Origin: Diphasiastrum complanatum
Taxonomy: Eukaryota; Streptophyta; Lycopodiopsida; Lycopodiales; Lycopodiaceae
Direction of reading: 5' to 3'
Assembly: GCA_029204225.1 (NCBI GenBank)
Contig: CM055094.1
Location: 22,256,657-22,320,656, forward strand
DNA: 64,000 nucleotides
Made by a program: the position numbers and the translations under genes
Notes under the pieces: model-generated
Seen by the model: the letters and a program-made list of their open reading frames with translations, nothing else
Database searches by the model: none
What the model was told of the DNA's origin: nothing
Shown: in pieces, positions 32,341 to 43,779 of the stretch
Layout: each line of letters begins with the position of its first letter
Numbering within the stretch: the stretch's first letter is position 1

Positions 32341-32695
32341 ATTTTGCTCGAAAAGGATTTCCAGGATTTTTTAGGCGAGGCCCAGAGGGGTCGATCCTAA
32401 TTTTTTTTGAAAAGCCGAACTGGGCAGAGTGGCCTGTGCCCGATGCCTTCCACAGTGCGTAATGAATAGTTAACTTTTTTTTGCATGTACATTTTGGAAC
32501 TTAATGAGCAGTAGTTTGACTTCTTTTTGACCAATTTGACGCCACCACATGGCAACCTGCGGCTTGCGCATGACGCGTAGGGTGGAAAATGAACAAATGT
32601 ATTTAAAAAAAATAGATTCCTATTCTGTTTTTCAATTTTTCAAAAAGTGAGCAAAATAGGCACAAAGTATCCATTATGTGAATATAAACCTGTTG
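32341..32695. other. Unassigned stretch
   Basis: No supported ORF, LTR end or RNA motif; a CG-richer patch lies at 32560-32585. Confidence 0.4.
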
Positions 32696-33105
32696 TTGTT
32701 GCTACAAGAAGCACCATGGGTACAAAATCCAAATGTTTTGTTTATCTTTAATTAGGAAGGGCATTCAATGTTTAAGAATCATCTTAACATCTTTTTTTAG
32801 GTTGGTTTGTTATAGTTGAAGCCTGCAGGTTTTCTTTTGCATGGTTATCATTAGCATATTTTATGAGCACCGAAAGCATAAAACAAACAAATGCGGGGCC
32901 GCGTTGCAAGAAAAAGGTTGGAGCATTGAAATAGGAAAAGATCACTCATTCCATTCAACAACAAAAAGGATCAAGAATCAATCAATCAAATCACTCAATG
33001 AGTGAGTGTGTAGTTGCTACAACAAGCACCAAGGATACAAAATGCAAATATTTTGTTTATGTTTAATTAGGAAGAGAATTCGTTGTTTAAAAATCATTGT
33101 TGACA
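32696..33105. repeat. Copy of the ISG12-like 5' flank between direct repeats
   Basis: 32809-33008 resembles 27176-27367 upstream of the ISG12-like gene. On either side lie about 90-bp direct repeats (32696-32785 and 33012-33103), both with ACAAAAT.CAAAT.TTTTG and TTTAATTAGGAAG. The gene itself is absent here. Confidence 0.7.
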
Positions 33106-34283
33106 CATAACCTCACAATAATAACAAGGCTCGTCATAGTAAGGCAAATATGGTTTCTATTACACCACAAGTGTTGACGTAATTAAAGTGCCTGTGCTGT
33201 ACAGCACATGATCGGACAACAAGGATTATAACATCAGTGAATGTTTACGTCTGTAGAAACAAGTAAAAAAAACGTAAGCTATCAGAAATAGCAGGCAAAG
33301 CAGCTAGCAAGTAAAATAGGAGAGAAACATAAAAAAATCACGTAATGAAGCAATGCGAGATACTCTCTTGACAAGAAAAAGGCTAGATATATTTCAAGTC
33401 TTATGGCCTTTTAGGATGCGTAGTTTTCTTGTAGCTAGAAAAGAGAACTACAACTGGAGACACAAAGAAGTTAAGAAAAAATCAGAAAGCTACAATATAG
33501 TCACAAAGGAATGGTTATAAGGTGTTGGCAGCTCTTTAATAGCAAGCATCAGTGTGATTAATGTAATAAGCTTTTGGACGTATGTCATAGGTACATCATG
33601 CTCAGCAATTGGGTTTCTATTTCTAGCCACGTTCATTTTTTAAGCTTGACTTGTTGCTTTTTCCAATCTTTGGAAGAGCAAACGATGGATGTACAACAGA
33701 TTTGTTGTAGTTATCCTCCGCTGAACTTGCTCATAAAAACCCTTGGTGAAAGCAAGAATATTACATATTGCCTTCTCCAGAAATTTGTTACTATAGCATA
33801 ACGTACTTTTCACACTTATTTTGCTAGCAGTTACAAAACCCATCAAAGTTCTTTTGTGCTTTCGTAAATGTCTATTGTCCACAGAAAAGAAGTATCTAAA
33901 ATTTGAAAACATAACTATGGTTATAACGTGAAAAAATTAAATTGTCCAAGAGATTTTGACTATGTCATTGAACTAGATGGTCAAAATGTCACATATATTC
34001 TATACTCGCCGTGAATTACATGTTTATAGATGAGACCCTACTTATTCTGGTTTGCATGATCGCCTAATCTCATAACAACCGCCTCATCCGGAAACTTATG
34101 ACAAGGTCGTCATCAATACGCTTGGCGTTAAGTTCCGGAGGGTTGGTTGGCGTTTGCGATTGGTTTGAATCCAATCGGGCACTGTTTGAAGAGCATTTTG
34201 GTGCAAAAGATTGTTTGTTGTTGGGCGACCTCAGAGGGATAGGTAGTTGCTCAAAGAAATTCTCAAAAAGATCAGATATTGTC
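33106..34283. other. No recognised gene
   Basis: Only short ORFs in both strands, none with a recognisable motif. 34098-34283 is open on the plus strand (LSSGGLVGVCDWFESNRALF) and cut by element E. It may be an exon or retroelement fragment, but nothing supports either. Confidence 0.4.
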
Positions 34284-34288
34284 CAAAG

Positions 34289-35150
34289 TGATAAATTTTA
34301 CAGTTTTTAGGACAATAATGATTGTACTTTACAATCATAGAGAGTTATTGGTTGCTTAATCAATGAATCTATCAAGTTCTACACATTAGATCTTGATCTA
34401 GATTCACTACACTTGGATTTAAGCAAGAGCAATGGATCAACACATCATTTTTTAGTGAGAGCGGCTTCACACGTGTGGAGTACTGTCCACTGTACGGCCT
34501 GCACCTGAAACAACAAGTACAATGATACTAGATAGCAATCATGCATAAAAATCACAAGACAAATGACTAGAAATCTCACAAAAGTGTAGAGTGCAAAAGT
34601 CTCATCAATTTTCTTAGCAAAATGATGATCCTTTTATGGATCAAGTACATCCATGAGTCTGGTACAGTCCAGCAGGCCTTCACACGTGTGAAGAGTGCCA
34701 CATCACTCATATCTATCCATTTGATCCATCCTTGATCCTTATCCAATAGTTGACCTTCTAGAATATGACTAAAATCCAAAAAGCTAGTCTCCTAGAATAT
34801 AGGAATATTCCCTACAAAATAGGATCTAAGGAAAATGGTCAACTCTTATCTTCTAGTACTCTATACACACATGTGAACATCCACTTGCCATGTGGGAGCA
34901 TTTACTCATGCACATGCAAGGAAAAGCTAATTTGTAGGTGACTAGTCAACTTGACTAAAAACTAGTCATTTCATGTTCACACTAACTAGAATGATACAAA
35001 ATCAATTTGGATATATACAAACATGAAAAGTACATCCTTTCACACATGGGAACATGCTCCACACGTGTGAAATCATATCATCAACATATTCTAATGTTTG
35101 ATCAATATTTACATGAACCAATGTCAAGTGAGAAGTGACAATTTTCAACA
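34289..35150 (-). repeat. E 3' LTR (862 bp)
   Basis: TGATAAATTTTACAG ... GACAATTTTCAACA. Three perfect CACACGTGTG palindromes: 34468-34477, 34681-34690 and 35060-35069. Near the first lie TACTGTCCACTGTACGGCC. Confidence 0.96.
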
Positions 35151-35163
35151 CTCCTCCTCACTT

Positions 35164-38100
35164 CTAACTTGGCAAATCTAGTGTACATCTATCTACAATT
35201 CCAAGAGCATATCTTAACTTAAAAAATGGATCTTTGGACAATGGTTTGGTTAAGATATCAGCTATGCATTCGGATGATGGTACATGATGTAGTTGCACTT
35301 CCTTGGATTGTACCTTCTCCCTCACAAAGTGGTGAGCTATCTCAATATGCTTTGTTCTAGCATGGAAGATAGGATTTGAAGCAATTTGTTGAGAAGCTTG
35401 ATTTTCACAAAATATGTAAGGGATCTCCTCGGCCTCTAGCACATGTAGTTCCATCAAGAGTCTTCTTAGCCATAAGAGCTCTTTGGTTGTTGAAGTCAAT
35501 GCCTTGTACTCGGCTTCACAAGAAGATAGTGAGATTGTATCTTGCTTTTTGGAAAGCCAAGATATCACTCCTCCACAAAGAAATGTTGCAAATGCACTAA
35601 TGGACTTCCTATCCATCTTGTCACCTGCAAAATCTGAATCCGAGTAGGCTCTCAAGTGCAAGTTAGATCCTTCATAAAGTATACCAAAAAATCTAGTACT
35701 AGAAACATATCTAAGTACTCTCTTGGCACTTTTCCAATGATGAATTAAAGGAGCTTGCATACTTTGACTCAACTTGCTTACACAAAAACTTAAGTCAGGT
35801 CTAGTGATGGTTAAATAGATTAGAGAGCCTATAAGCTTCCTAAAGAGAGTGATGTCCTCAAAGGATGCTTCATCACCTTCATTAGTTGCTTTCACAACAT
35901 GCTCCATAGGGGTGTCAATCCCCTTACAATATTTCATACCAAATCTTTCAAGAATGGAAGTAGCATACTTAGATTGACTTATGAAAGTACAATTGCTACT
36001 TCTAGACACTTCTATCCCAAGTATAAACTTTAGGAAGCCTAGATCTACCATCTTGAACTCACTAGATAAGTCAACTTTTACTTTGCCTATGCCATCATCA
36101 TCATTTCCTGTCATAATGATGTCATCAACATAAAGAACCAAAATGATGATCTTTCCTTCATTACATTTGAAATATAAAGAAGGTTCATAAGCACTTAGTA
36201 CAAAGCCAAGGGAATAGAGAAAATCATGCAACCTAGAGTACCAAGCTCTAGGTGCTTGCTTCAAGCCATATAGGCTCTTCCTTAAGTAGCACACCTTTTG
36301 CTCCTCACCAATCTTGATGAAGCCCTCGGGTTGCATCATGTAGATTTCCTCTTCTAAGAAGCCATTCAAGAAGGCATTTGTCACATCCATTTGGTAGAGA
36401 TCCCATTTGAACAAAGTAGCAATGCAAATGATTAATCTAATAGTTACAAGCTTAGCTACAGGTGCAAATGTTTCTTCATAATCCAATCCTTTTATTTGAA
36501 GAAATCCCTTAGCAACAAGCCTAGCTTTGTATTTACTAATAGATCCATCTTGATTGTACTTAATTCTATAAATCCACTTACATGCAAGTGGTTTCTTTCC
36601 TCTTGGAAGATTTACAAGATTCCAAGTATGATTTTCTTCTAATGCATCATACTCTACTTGCATTGCATCTCTCCAAACTTTAGATTTACATGCTTCTTCA
36701 AAAGATGATGGTTCTTCAATCAATGTAGCTAAAAAAGAGTAAGAGGTAGAAGATGTAGAGCCTTCCTTTTGCTTTCCCTTGTCCACATAGGTAAGCCTTG
36801 AGGGCTCGGCCTTGCTCCTTGATGATCTTCTTGGCCCCTTTTGACTTGGATCCAAATCTCCATCCTCGGGTTTGTCATGATCCTCCTCGGGTTTGTCAAG
36901 ATCCTCCTCGGATTTGTCAAGATCTTCAATGCACAATGGGTTAGATCCATTTGACAAGCTCTTAGCAAATTGTGACTCATCAAAAAGTACATCCTTGCTT
37001 ACCTTTACTTTCTTGGATGTAGGATCATATATCCTATATCCCTTGCTATTTTCTCCATAGCCAACAAAGATTCCTTTGAAGGAGGTAGCATCTTCTTTCC
37101 TTCTAGTCTCCAAAGGAATGTGTACATAACAAGTACATCCAAAGATCTTAAAATATTTTACATTGGGTTTCTTATCAAACAAGGCTTGATAAGGTGAGAT
37201 CCCATCTATAGCACTACTAGGAAGTCTATTACACAAATAATTAGCACATGTTATGGCTTCTCCCCAAAATGAGATGGGAAGTGATGCATCAAGCCTCAAG
37301 GACTTTGCACACTCACATAGACTCCTATTTTTCCTCTCGGCCACCCCATTTTGTTGAGGGGTGTAGGAACAAGTGTATTGTAACTTAATACCATTGATCT
37401 CACAAAAGTCTTTCATTTTATTGGAGGTGTACTCTCCTCCATTATCACATCTTAGTGCTTTGATAGAAGTACTAAGTTGTTTCTCTACTAGAGACTTGAA
37501 CTTAATGAAAGCTTCATAAACAAGATTTTTCTTTGATAGTAACTCAATCCATGTGAATCTAGTACAATCATCTATAAAAGTTACATACATCAAGGCACCT
37601 CCATTACTTGCATGTGAAAAACTATGTACATCAGAATGTATGAGATCCAAGGGAGAGAGAGATCTTGATGAAGATTTCTTGTAAGAAGATTTGTGTGACT
37701 TTGCAAGGCCACATGCCTCACACATTTTTCCACACTTCTTGAAAGCTCTTGGTAGGCCGAGAGCTAGTTCCTTGCTTGCCATTGACTCCATAGATTGAAG
37801 ATTAGGATGGCCTAATCTCTTATGCCAAAGCTCCACTTGAGTTAGCTCCTCCCTAGCCAAGTTCACACTTTCACTTGCAACATTAGCATCCAACTTGAAA
37901 AGTCTACCTTGCTTAATGCCACTAGCTATGCACTTATCATTTTTCAAGATGGAACAAACTCCATTCTTGAAATGTACATCTAGTCCATTGTCCATTAATT
38001 GTCCTACACTAAGCAAGTTTCTTGAAATGGTAGGAACATACAAAACATTATCTAGATCTATCCTTTTAGATGTGCCTAAACAAAGAGGTATAGATCCTAT

Positions 38101-39144
38101 GCCATCTATCTTGCATGCTTGATCACTAGCAGTGTATATTGACTTCTTAGAGTCATTACAAGATAGAAGAGTAGAAAAATAATGCTTGTTAAAGGACATG
38201 TGGGAACTAGCCCCACTATCTATCCACCATGTGTCTTGACTTGAAGTTGGTGTAGATGCAACCATTAAGGATGTGTTGAATCCATCCTCATATTCTTCCT
38301 CTTGAGCAATGTTCCCTTGATCTCCTTTGGCTTGTTGATTCTTCTTCAAGTAGCATTCTGAGGCAAAGTGTCCTTTCTTTCCACAAAAGAAACACTTTAG
38401 TTTTGCCTTGTTCTTCACTTTGCCTTTGGAGGTAGATCCTCCATTCTTCATCTCGGCCTCCTTGCCTTGATTTTTCTTGAATGGATTTTGCTTTTTCTTG
38501 CCTTTAGATGTAAAGTTAGCTTTCTCCTCTCCTCCATTAAGTGACATGCTATCCATTCTTGTCTTGAGGTGTAGAAGCCTACTCTCCTCGGCCACAAGAA
38601 CATTGTGCAACTTTTCAATGGATGGAAGAGAGTCTTGAATGGCAAATGATTGTACTAAGTTGGTAAACTCATCACTTAGACCATTCAAAATGATTTGTAC
38701 TAGTTCTTGATCTTGGATCTTCTCTCCTATTGCACTTAACTCCTTGTTAAGAGATTTGATCCTAAGAACATACTCTTGTCCACTCTCTCCACTTCCTTTC
38801 ATGCTTTGGAAAACTTGATTTCTTAGCATGAGGATTCTTGAAGTATTGTTGGATTCATAAATGCTCTTTAATGAATCCCAAGCCTCTTTGGATGAGGTAC
38901 AAGAAGACACCTCTTTCAAGAGGTCATTGCATACATTTAACTTTATGCAATGTAGAGCTAATCTTGCTCTCTTCTTGTATTTGGCTTGTTCTTGGGGAGT
39001 TTGAGGCTCTTCCTCTACTCCTTGAACTATGTCATATAGATCATGGATCACTAGGAGTGATTCCATTCTCACTTTCCAAATGGAATAATTTGTGGAAGTG
39101 AGTCTCTCACTTGGTTCCATCAAATATCCACCCATGGATGACAT
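35164..39144 (-). CDS. E gag-pol polyprotein (1326 aa, intact)
   Basis: One ORF from MSSMGGYLMEPSERLTSTNY to TLDLPS. Order: capsid (1-200, NYSIWKVRMES); zinc knuckle CFFCGKKGHFASEC (251-264); protease DSGASSHM (Asp309); integrase zinc region (LWHKRLGH 439-446, CEAC 475-478); integrase catalytic Asp505 (IHSDVH), Asp567 (RCDNGGEY) and Glu603 (NGVAERKNR), with the expected D-35-E spacing; RT with CKWIYRIKYNQDG and YVDDI (1005-1009); RNase H with YSDSDFAGD (1167-1175) and SSCEAEYKAL. Every catalytic motif is present and there is no frame break. In copia elements this polyprotein makes the particle, copies RNA to DNA and inserts it. The first Met is chosen because it aligns with the starts of the other families' gag. 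Confidence 0.96.
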   Translation of the reverse strand: MSSMGGYLMEPSERLTSTNYSIWKVRMESLLVIHDLYDIVQGVEEEPQTPQEQAKYKKRARLALHCIKLNVCNDLLKEVSSCTSSKEAWDSLKSIYESNNTSRILMLRNQVFQSMKGSGESGQEYVLRIKSLNKELSAIGEKIQDQELVQIILNGLSDEFTNLVQSFAIQDSLPSIEKLHNVLVAEESRLLHLKTRMDSMSLNGGEEKANFTSKGKKKQNPFKKNQGKEAEMKNGGSTSKGKVKNKAKLKCFFCGKKGHFASECYLKKNQQAKGDQGNIAQEEEYEDGFNTSLMVASTPTSSQDTWWIDSGASSHMSFNKHYFSTLLSCNDSKKSIYTASDQACKIDGIGSIPLCLGTSKRIDLDNVLYVPTISRNLLSVGQLMDNGLDVHFKNGVCSILKNDKCIASGIKQGRLFKLDANVASESVNLAREELTQVELWHKRLGHPNLQSMESMASKELALGLPRAFKKCGKMCEACGLAKSHKSSYKKSSSRSLSPLDLIHSDVHSFSHASNGGALMYVTFIDDCTRFTWIELLSKKNLVYEAFIKFKSLVEKQLSTSIKALRCDNGGEYTSNKMKDFCEINGIKLQYTCSYTPQQNGVAERKNRSLCECAKSLRLDASLPISFWGEAITCANYLCNRLPSSAIDGISPYQALFDKKPNVKYFKIFGCTCYVHIPLETRRKEDATSFKGIFVGYGENSKGYRIYDPTSKKVKVSKDVLFDESQFAKSLSNGSNPLCIEDLDKSEEDLDKPEEDHDKPEDGDLDPSQKGPRRSSRSKAEPSRLTYVDKGKQKEGSTSSTSYSFLATLIEEPSSFEEACKSKVWRDAMQVEYDALEENHTWNLVNLPRGKKPLACKWIYRIKYNQDGSISKYKARLVAKGFLQIKGLDYEETFAPVAKLVTIRLIICIATLFKWDLYQMDVTNAFLNGFLEEEIYMMQPEGFIKIGEEQKVCYLRKSLYGLKQAPRAWYSRLHDFLYSLGFVLSAYEPSLYFKCNEGKIIILVLYVDDIIMTGNDDDGIGKVKVDLSSEFKMVDLGFLKFILGIEVSRSSNCTFISQSKYATSILERFGMKYCKGIDTPMEHVVKATNEGDEASFEDITLFRKLIGSLIYLTITRPDLSFCVSKLSQSMQAPLIHHWKSAKRVLRYVSSTRFFGILYEGSNLHLRAYSDSDFAGDKMDRKSISAFATFLCGGVISWLSKKQDTISLSSCEAEYKALTSTTKELLWLRRLLMELHVLEAEEIPYIFCENQASQQIASNPIFHARTKHIEIAHHFVREKVQSKEVQLHHVPSSECIADILTKPLSKDPFFKLRYALGIVDRCTLDLPS

Positions 39145-39738
39145 TTTAGAATGAATGCTCTTTTAAAAATCACAAAGATTTTTGAATTTTAAAAGATCTA
39201 TGAAGTGGCCTAAAGCTTACTAGAATGCCTATAGGCTTGTCTCTATCAAACTAACACACAAGCTTGAATGATACTCAAAGATCTTACCAAAAATTTCTAG
39301 CTTTCACTCTCACAAAAAAATTGCTTTACACTTTTCTTAGAGATTTCACTTCAACTAAGGATCTGAACAAATCAGCCTCTTAGATCTGATCTTAGACTCT
39401 AAAAAGAAATGCTTCAATGATCCAAAACACTATTTGGTCATAGGCATTAGTTAGAATGAATCTAGATCAATACTATGCTTCAAAAAGCACCAAAAATGAA
39501 CTAGTATTGTGATTTTGGGACCAAAAAACACAAAGTAACTTGAATTGAAAGTTGCTGTACGATTTCACACGTGTGAAAAGTACATACACAGCCTCCAAGT
39601 CGTTTTGATCCAAATGATTACAAGCTATCACTCTAGAAGAACTCGCCCTCACTAGTATTGGCCAAAAAACAAATTTTGCCAATGATCTTTACAAGATTTA
39701 TGATTCAATGATCACTCTCTTACTTAGCTCTGATACCA
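39145..39738. other. E 5' leader and primer-binding site
   Basis: Leader of about 580 bp without a supported ORF, containing CACACGTGTG (39566-39575) followed by AAAAGTAC. It ends in the primer-binding site (39726-39738, TGGTATCAGAGCT on the minus strand). Confidence 0.92.
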
Positions 39739-40600
39739 TGATAAATTTTACAGTTTTTAGGACAATAATGATTGTACTTTACAATCATAGAGAGTTATTG
39801 GTTGCTTAATCAATGAATCTATCAAGTTCTACACATTAGATCTTGATCTAGATTCACTACACTTGGATTTAAGCAAGAGCAATGGATCAACACATCATTT
39901 TTTAGTGAGAGCGGCTTCACACGTGTGGAGTACTGTCCACTGTACGGCCTGCACCTGAAACAACAAGTACAATGATACTAGATAGCAATCATGCATAAAA
40001 ATCACAAGACAAATGACTAGAAATCTCACAAAAGTGTAGAGTGCAAAAGTCTCATCAATTTTCTTAGCAAAATGATGATCCTTTTATGGATCAAGTACAT
40101 CCATGAGTCTGGTACAGTCCAGCAGGCCTTCACACGTGTGAAGAGTGCCACATCACTCATATCTATCCATTTGATCCATCCTTGATCCTTATCCAATAGT
40201 TGACCTTCTAGAATATGACTAAAATCCAAAAAGCTAGTCTCCTAGAATATAGGAATATTCCCTACAAAATAGGATCTAAGGAAAATGGTCAACTCTTATC
40301 TTCTAGTACTCTATACACACATGTGAACATCCACTTGCCATGTGGGAGCATTTACTCATGCACATGCAAGGAAAAGCTAATTTGTAGGTGACTAGTCAAC
40401 TTGACTAAAAACTAGTCATTTCATGTTCACACTAACTAGAATGATACAAAATCAATTTGGATATATACAAACATGAAAAGTACATCCTTTCACACATGGG
40501 AACATGCTCCACACGTGTGAAATCATATCATCAACATATTCTAATGTTTGATCAATATTTACATGAACCAATGTCAAGTGAGAAGTGACAATTTTCAACA
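39739..40600 (-). repeat. E 5' LTR (862 bp)
   Basis: Appears identical to the 3' LTR along its length (constant offset of 5450). Palindromes at 39918-39927, 40131-40140 and 40510-40519. Confidence 0.96.
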
Positions 40601-41492
40601 CAAAGAATAGTTGTTTTTCACTCAGCTAGGGTTTTGAGCTAAACAATGGTGAATCTCTCCAGTTTATGAACCTCTTTTGGATCTTTAAACGCGTGATGGT
40701 GGGTGTCCTGTTCCAATAAAGAACCTGTGAAGAGGCCATGGGCGGCCAATGACTGTGTAGAGAGGTGGATTGAAATCTGCCAGGTTGCCATAGCCATAGC
40801 TTTTGAATGAAAGCTTGAGGTGGAGGAGGTGCAGATCGCGCGTGGGCAGCAAGAGAGTGGAGCTAGTGCATTGAAGTGCCTAGCATCTTGAAAAACTTCT
40901 CTCAGTGCACAAATACAATCTACACCGGAGGATTGAACTCCAAGTTCATGAAGGGTTGAGATCGAAGTGGACATAAGTCGTTGATTACCCCACAACCATC
41001 GGATCAGCGTGGGTCCAATTCAAATGTCATTGAAGGGGTCTGAAGTGCAAAGTGCATTGCAACCTAATTAAAAATTTTCAAACTGAATTAATTGTTGGGT
41101 CCCAAGTTTCTGAAGGGTGAAATTTCTTCACATTGAAGAAACAGTTAAAAAACTTAAAGTGCCCTTATTTTCACCTCCTTAAGCCAATTTTGGCCAAACG
41201 AAAGGCTATAGCCTCCAAACGAAGGGCACCCTGACTGTACCTGCAAGTACGGTACGTCAAAACAGAGTGATTGTCGTGGAGAAAGTGTTCGGAATGCGCC
41301 AGATGGGATTTCACCATTCCATTGGGCACGTAGTTGGGAGTTGGTGATGCCAGTTTGGCTTCCAATTTGGCAAAAGAGCGACGGGTGGCCTGGTAAGCCA
41401 AAAATTGCAGGTCATTATTTTTTATTTCTGACATCACGGTTGGCTTCAACATAGACTTTTTAGCCTACAGGTGAAGTTTCAAGCAATTTTGA
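40601..41492 (+). other. F1 leader region
   Basis: Non-coding and similar to 49731-50906 upstream of F2 gag (shared blocks such as AAACGAAAGGCTATA and CCAAACGAAGGGCACCC). It holds a GTAC-rich run (CTGTACCTGCAAGTACGGTACG near 41235). The upstream LTR and primer-binding site are not visible; element E interrupts the left side. Confidence 0.7.
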
Positions 41493-42363
41493 ATGGCAAA
41501 CATCAATGAGGCAATTTTGGGCGATACAAGCAAACTTGATGGGGGCTTCTAACTACAACATCTGAAAATTCAAAATGAAGAGCATTTTGATGGAGAAAGA
41601 GTTATGGGAAATCGTAGCAGGTATTGAAGTCCAACCAAATACCACTCCATGTGACATGAGGGCCTTCGACAAAAAGGCGCAGAGAGCATTGCCCTTGATC
41701 AATCTTTCAGTGAAAGACCATGTGATCACCCATATAAGTGATGCCACGACAGCTAGGGGAGTTGGGAAGCTCTTAGAATGCAATTTCAAACTTGCAATCC
41801 AGCTCGAGCCATGTTCTTAAAGTTGAGATTGAACGCAGTCAGGATGGCAAAGGCGAATCGGTGGGATCTTTCTTCACTAGGATAAAGGAGCTGAGAGATC
41901 AACTTGTGACAATTGGAGAACCAATTAGGGACGTTGAATTGGTACATACCACTATGAGCGGTGTCTCGGAAGGGCTACAGATGTTTGTGAGCGGCAAAAA
42001 TTTGAGGGAGAGATTGTCTACTTTTGAAGACTTTCACGGAATCATGTTGCAGGAAGAGCAGCGCCGCAAAGTGGTGAAGTCAAGGCAAACTCCATAGGAG
42101 GATCAAGCCTTGCTTGCTAAAGGCAAGCAGAAATGATGGAAAAGGATTCCTAAGAAATCCAAGGACGATGAAGACGAGGGAGAGTCGTCATCTAAGGCGA
42201 AAAAGAAGAAAAAAGACAAATGTTACTATTGCCACAAACCGGGTCATTGGACACGCGAGTGTTACAAGAAGAAAGCGGACATAAAGACAGAAAAGGTGAA
42301 ACAACAAGGCAACATTGCCAAAGATGATGGGGAAGATGATGAGACAATGTCTTCTCATCGGCA
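41493..42363 (+). pseudogene. F1 gag, frameshifted
   Basis: Starts MANINEAILGDTSKLDGG then hits a stop; other frames continue with MKSILMEKELWEIVAGIEVQ and ALPLINLSVKDHVITHI, then 41792-42097 (GESVGSFFTRIKELRDQLVT, MLQEEQRRK). The zinc knuckle CYYCHKPGHWTREC lies near 42221-42262. Several frame changes make it non-functional. It is related to F2 gag rather than to families A-E. Confidence 0.88.
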
Positions 42364-43779
42364 TTGGCATCCCAGGTTGATGATGGTGCCAAATGGTTCA
42401 TAGATTCAGGCGCCACAAGGCATATGACTGGGAAACGCGATTGGTTTGAGAAATTCTCACCAATCTATGATGGGGACAAGGTCACTCAAGCCAATGGGGA
42501 GGAATGCCAAATAGAGGGTGTTGGCAATGTACCTGTACAGTTTGCTGATGGTAAAATCAAGAATATCCCTAATGTGCTTTATGTTCCTGGACTCAAAAAG
42601 AGTTTGCTTTCTGTTGGAGTAATGGCAAATCAACATATTAAGGTTGAATTTGTTAAGGATGGATGCCTGAAGGATATGAACCACAACCATAGAGTGGTGG
42701 CGAAAGGTTATAGAGATAGTAACTGTGGCCTTTCTAAATTGGATGTTCCAAAACCAGGAAAATATGGCTTGGCTATCTCAACAACATCTCAATCTGAGTT
42801 GTGGCACAAAAGACTTGGTCACTTGAACTATGGGAGCTTAAGATTGATGGCGAAGCTGAAGATGGTAATAGGATTACCAGCATTGCAAGATGATCATCAC
42901 ACAATATGTGAAGGATGCGTCATGGGAAAGCATCACAGGGAGACATTCAAGAAAGGTGGAGCTACAAGAGCTAAGAAACCGCTGGAACTTATTCACAGTG
43001 ACCTGTGTGGCCCAATGAAGACTATGTTGTTGGGGAAAGCATATTATTTTATGACTTTCATAGATGATTCTAGGAGGACATGGATTTATTTCTTGAAGAA
43101 GAAATATGACGCTTTTGCTCGTTTCAAGAAGCTTAAGACTTTAGTAGAGAAGCAACTGGATGCACGCATCAAAGTGCTAAGATCTGATAGAGGGGCTGAA
43201 TACAAATCTGATGATTTTGAGGACTTTTACAAGGAACACGACATCAAAAGACAATTCACACAATCACACACGCTGCATAGTAATGGTGTAGCTGAAAGGA
43301 AAAACAGGACTATTATGGAGAGTGCACGCTCAATGATAAAGCAAATGAGCTTGACCGATTCACTTTGGTCGGAAGCGTGCAGTGCAGCAACGTTCTTGCA
43401 AAACATGAGCCTTACAGTTGCGGTTTCAAATGTGACTCCCGAAGAAGCATTTACAGGAATAAAGCCCAAGATCGACAAATTTCATGTCAGTGGATGTAGG
43501 GCCTATGTACATGTGCCAAAGGAGGAGCGAAAGAAACTTGACGCTAAAGCAAGCAAGTGTATCTTTGTCGGTTACGATGAGAGGACGAAGGCATACAGGT
43601 GCTTTGATCCTGTAATAAACAAGATTCACATAAGCAAAGATGTGATCTTTGATGAGATGCATAGGTATGAAGATGAAGACCATAAAAGTGATGAAGGCAT
43701 CAAAAGAGTTCCCACAATTTTGGAAGAAGAAGATGAAGAAGACGCTCCACAGGATGATGCACATGAAGACGAGAGTTGA
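42364..43779 (+). pseudogene. F1 protease-integrase ORF (471 codons)
   Basis: Open from the protease (WFIDSGATRHMTGKRDWF) through the integrase zinc region (ELWHKRLGH, CEGC) and catalytic motifs (IHSDLCGPM, RSDRGAEY with Arg in place of the usual Asn, NGVAERKNRT) to the acidic region after integrase. It ends at a TGA (43777-43779); more stops separate it from RT. The HSDLCGP form sets it apart from families A-E, which have HSDVH. Confidence 0.88.

Larger units (their letters stand above)
34289..40600 (-). mobile_element. E: structurally intact copia element
   Basis: Perfect TSDs CAAAG (34284-34288 and 40601-40605); 862-bp LTRs at 34289-35150 and 39739-40600 in which I see no difference; primer-binding site 39726-39738; polypurine tract GAGGAGGAG beside 35151; one uninterrupted gag-pol ORF. 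This is the best candidate here for an autonomous, recently active element. Confidence 0.97.

Noticed and set aside
32222-33105. CRISPR-like array
   Set aside because: Only two imperfect copies of each unit and no regular spacers.
34098-34310. Host exon LSSGGLVGVCDWFESN
   Set aside because: Short, no recognised motif, and its last codons lie in element E.
40639-40995. 118-codon minus-strand ORF in the F1 leader
   Set aside because: Not kept in the F2 leader and without motif.
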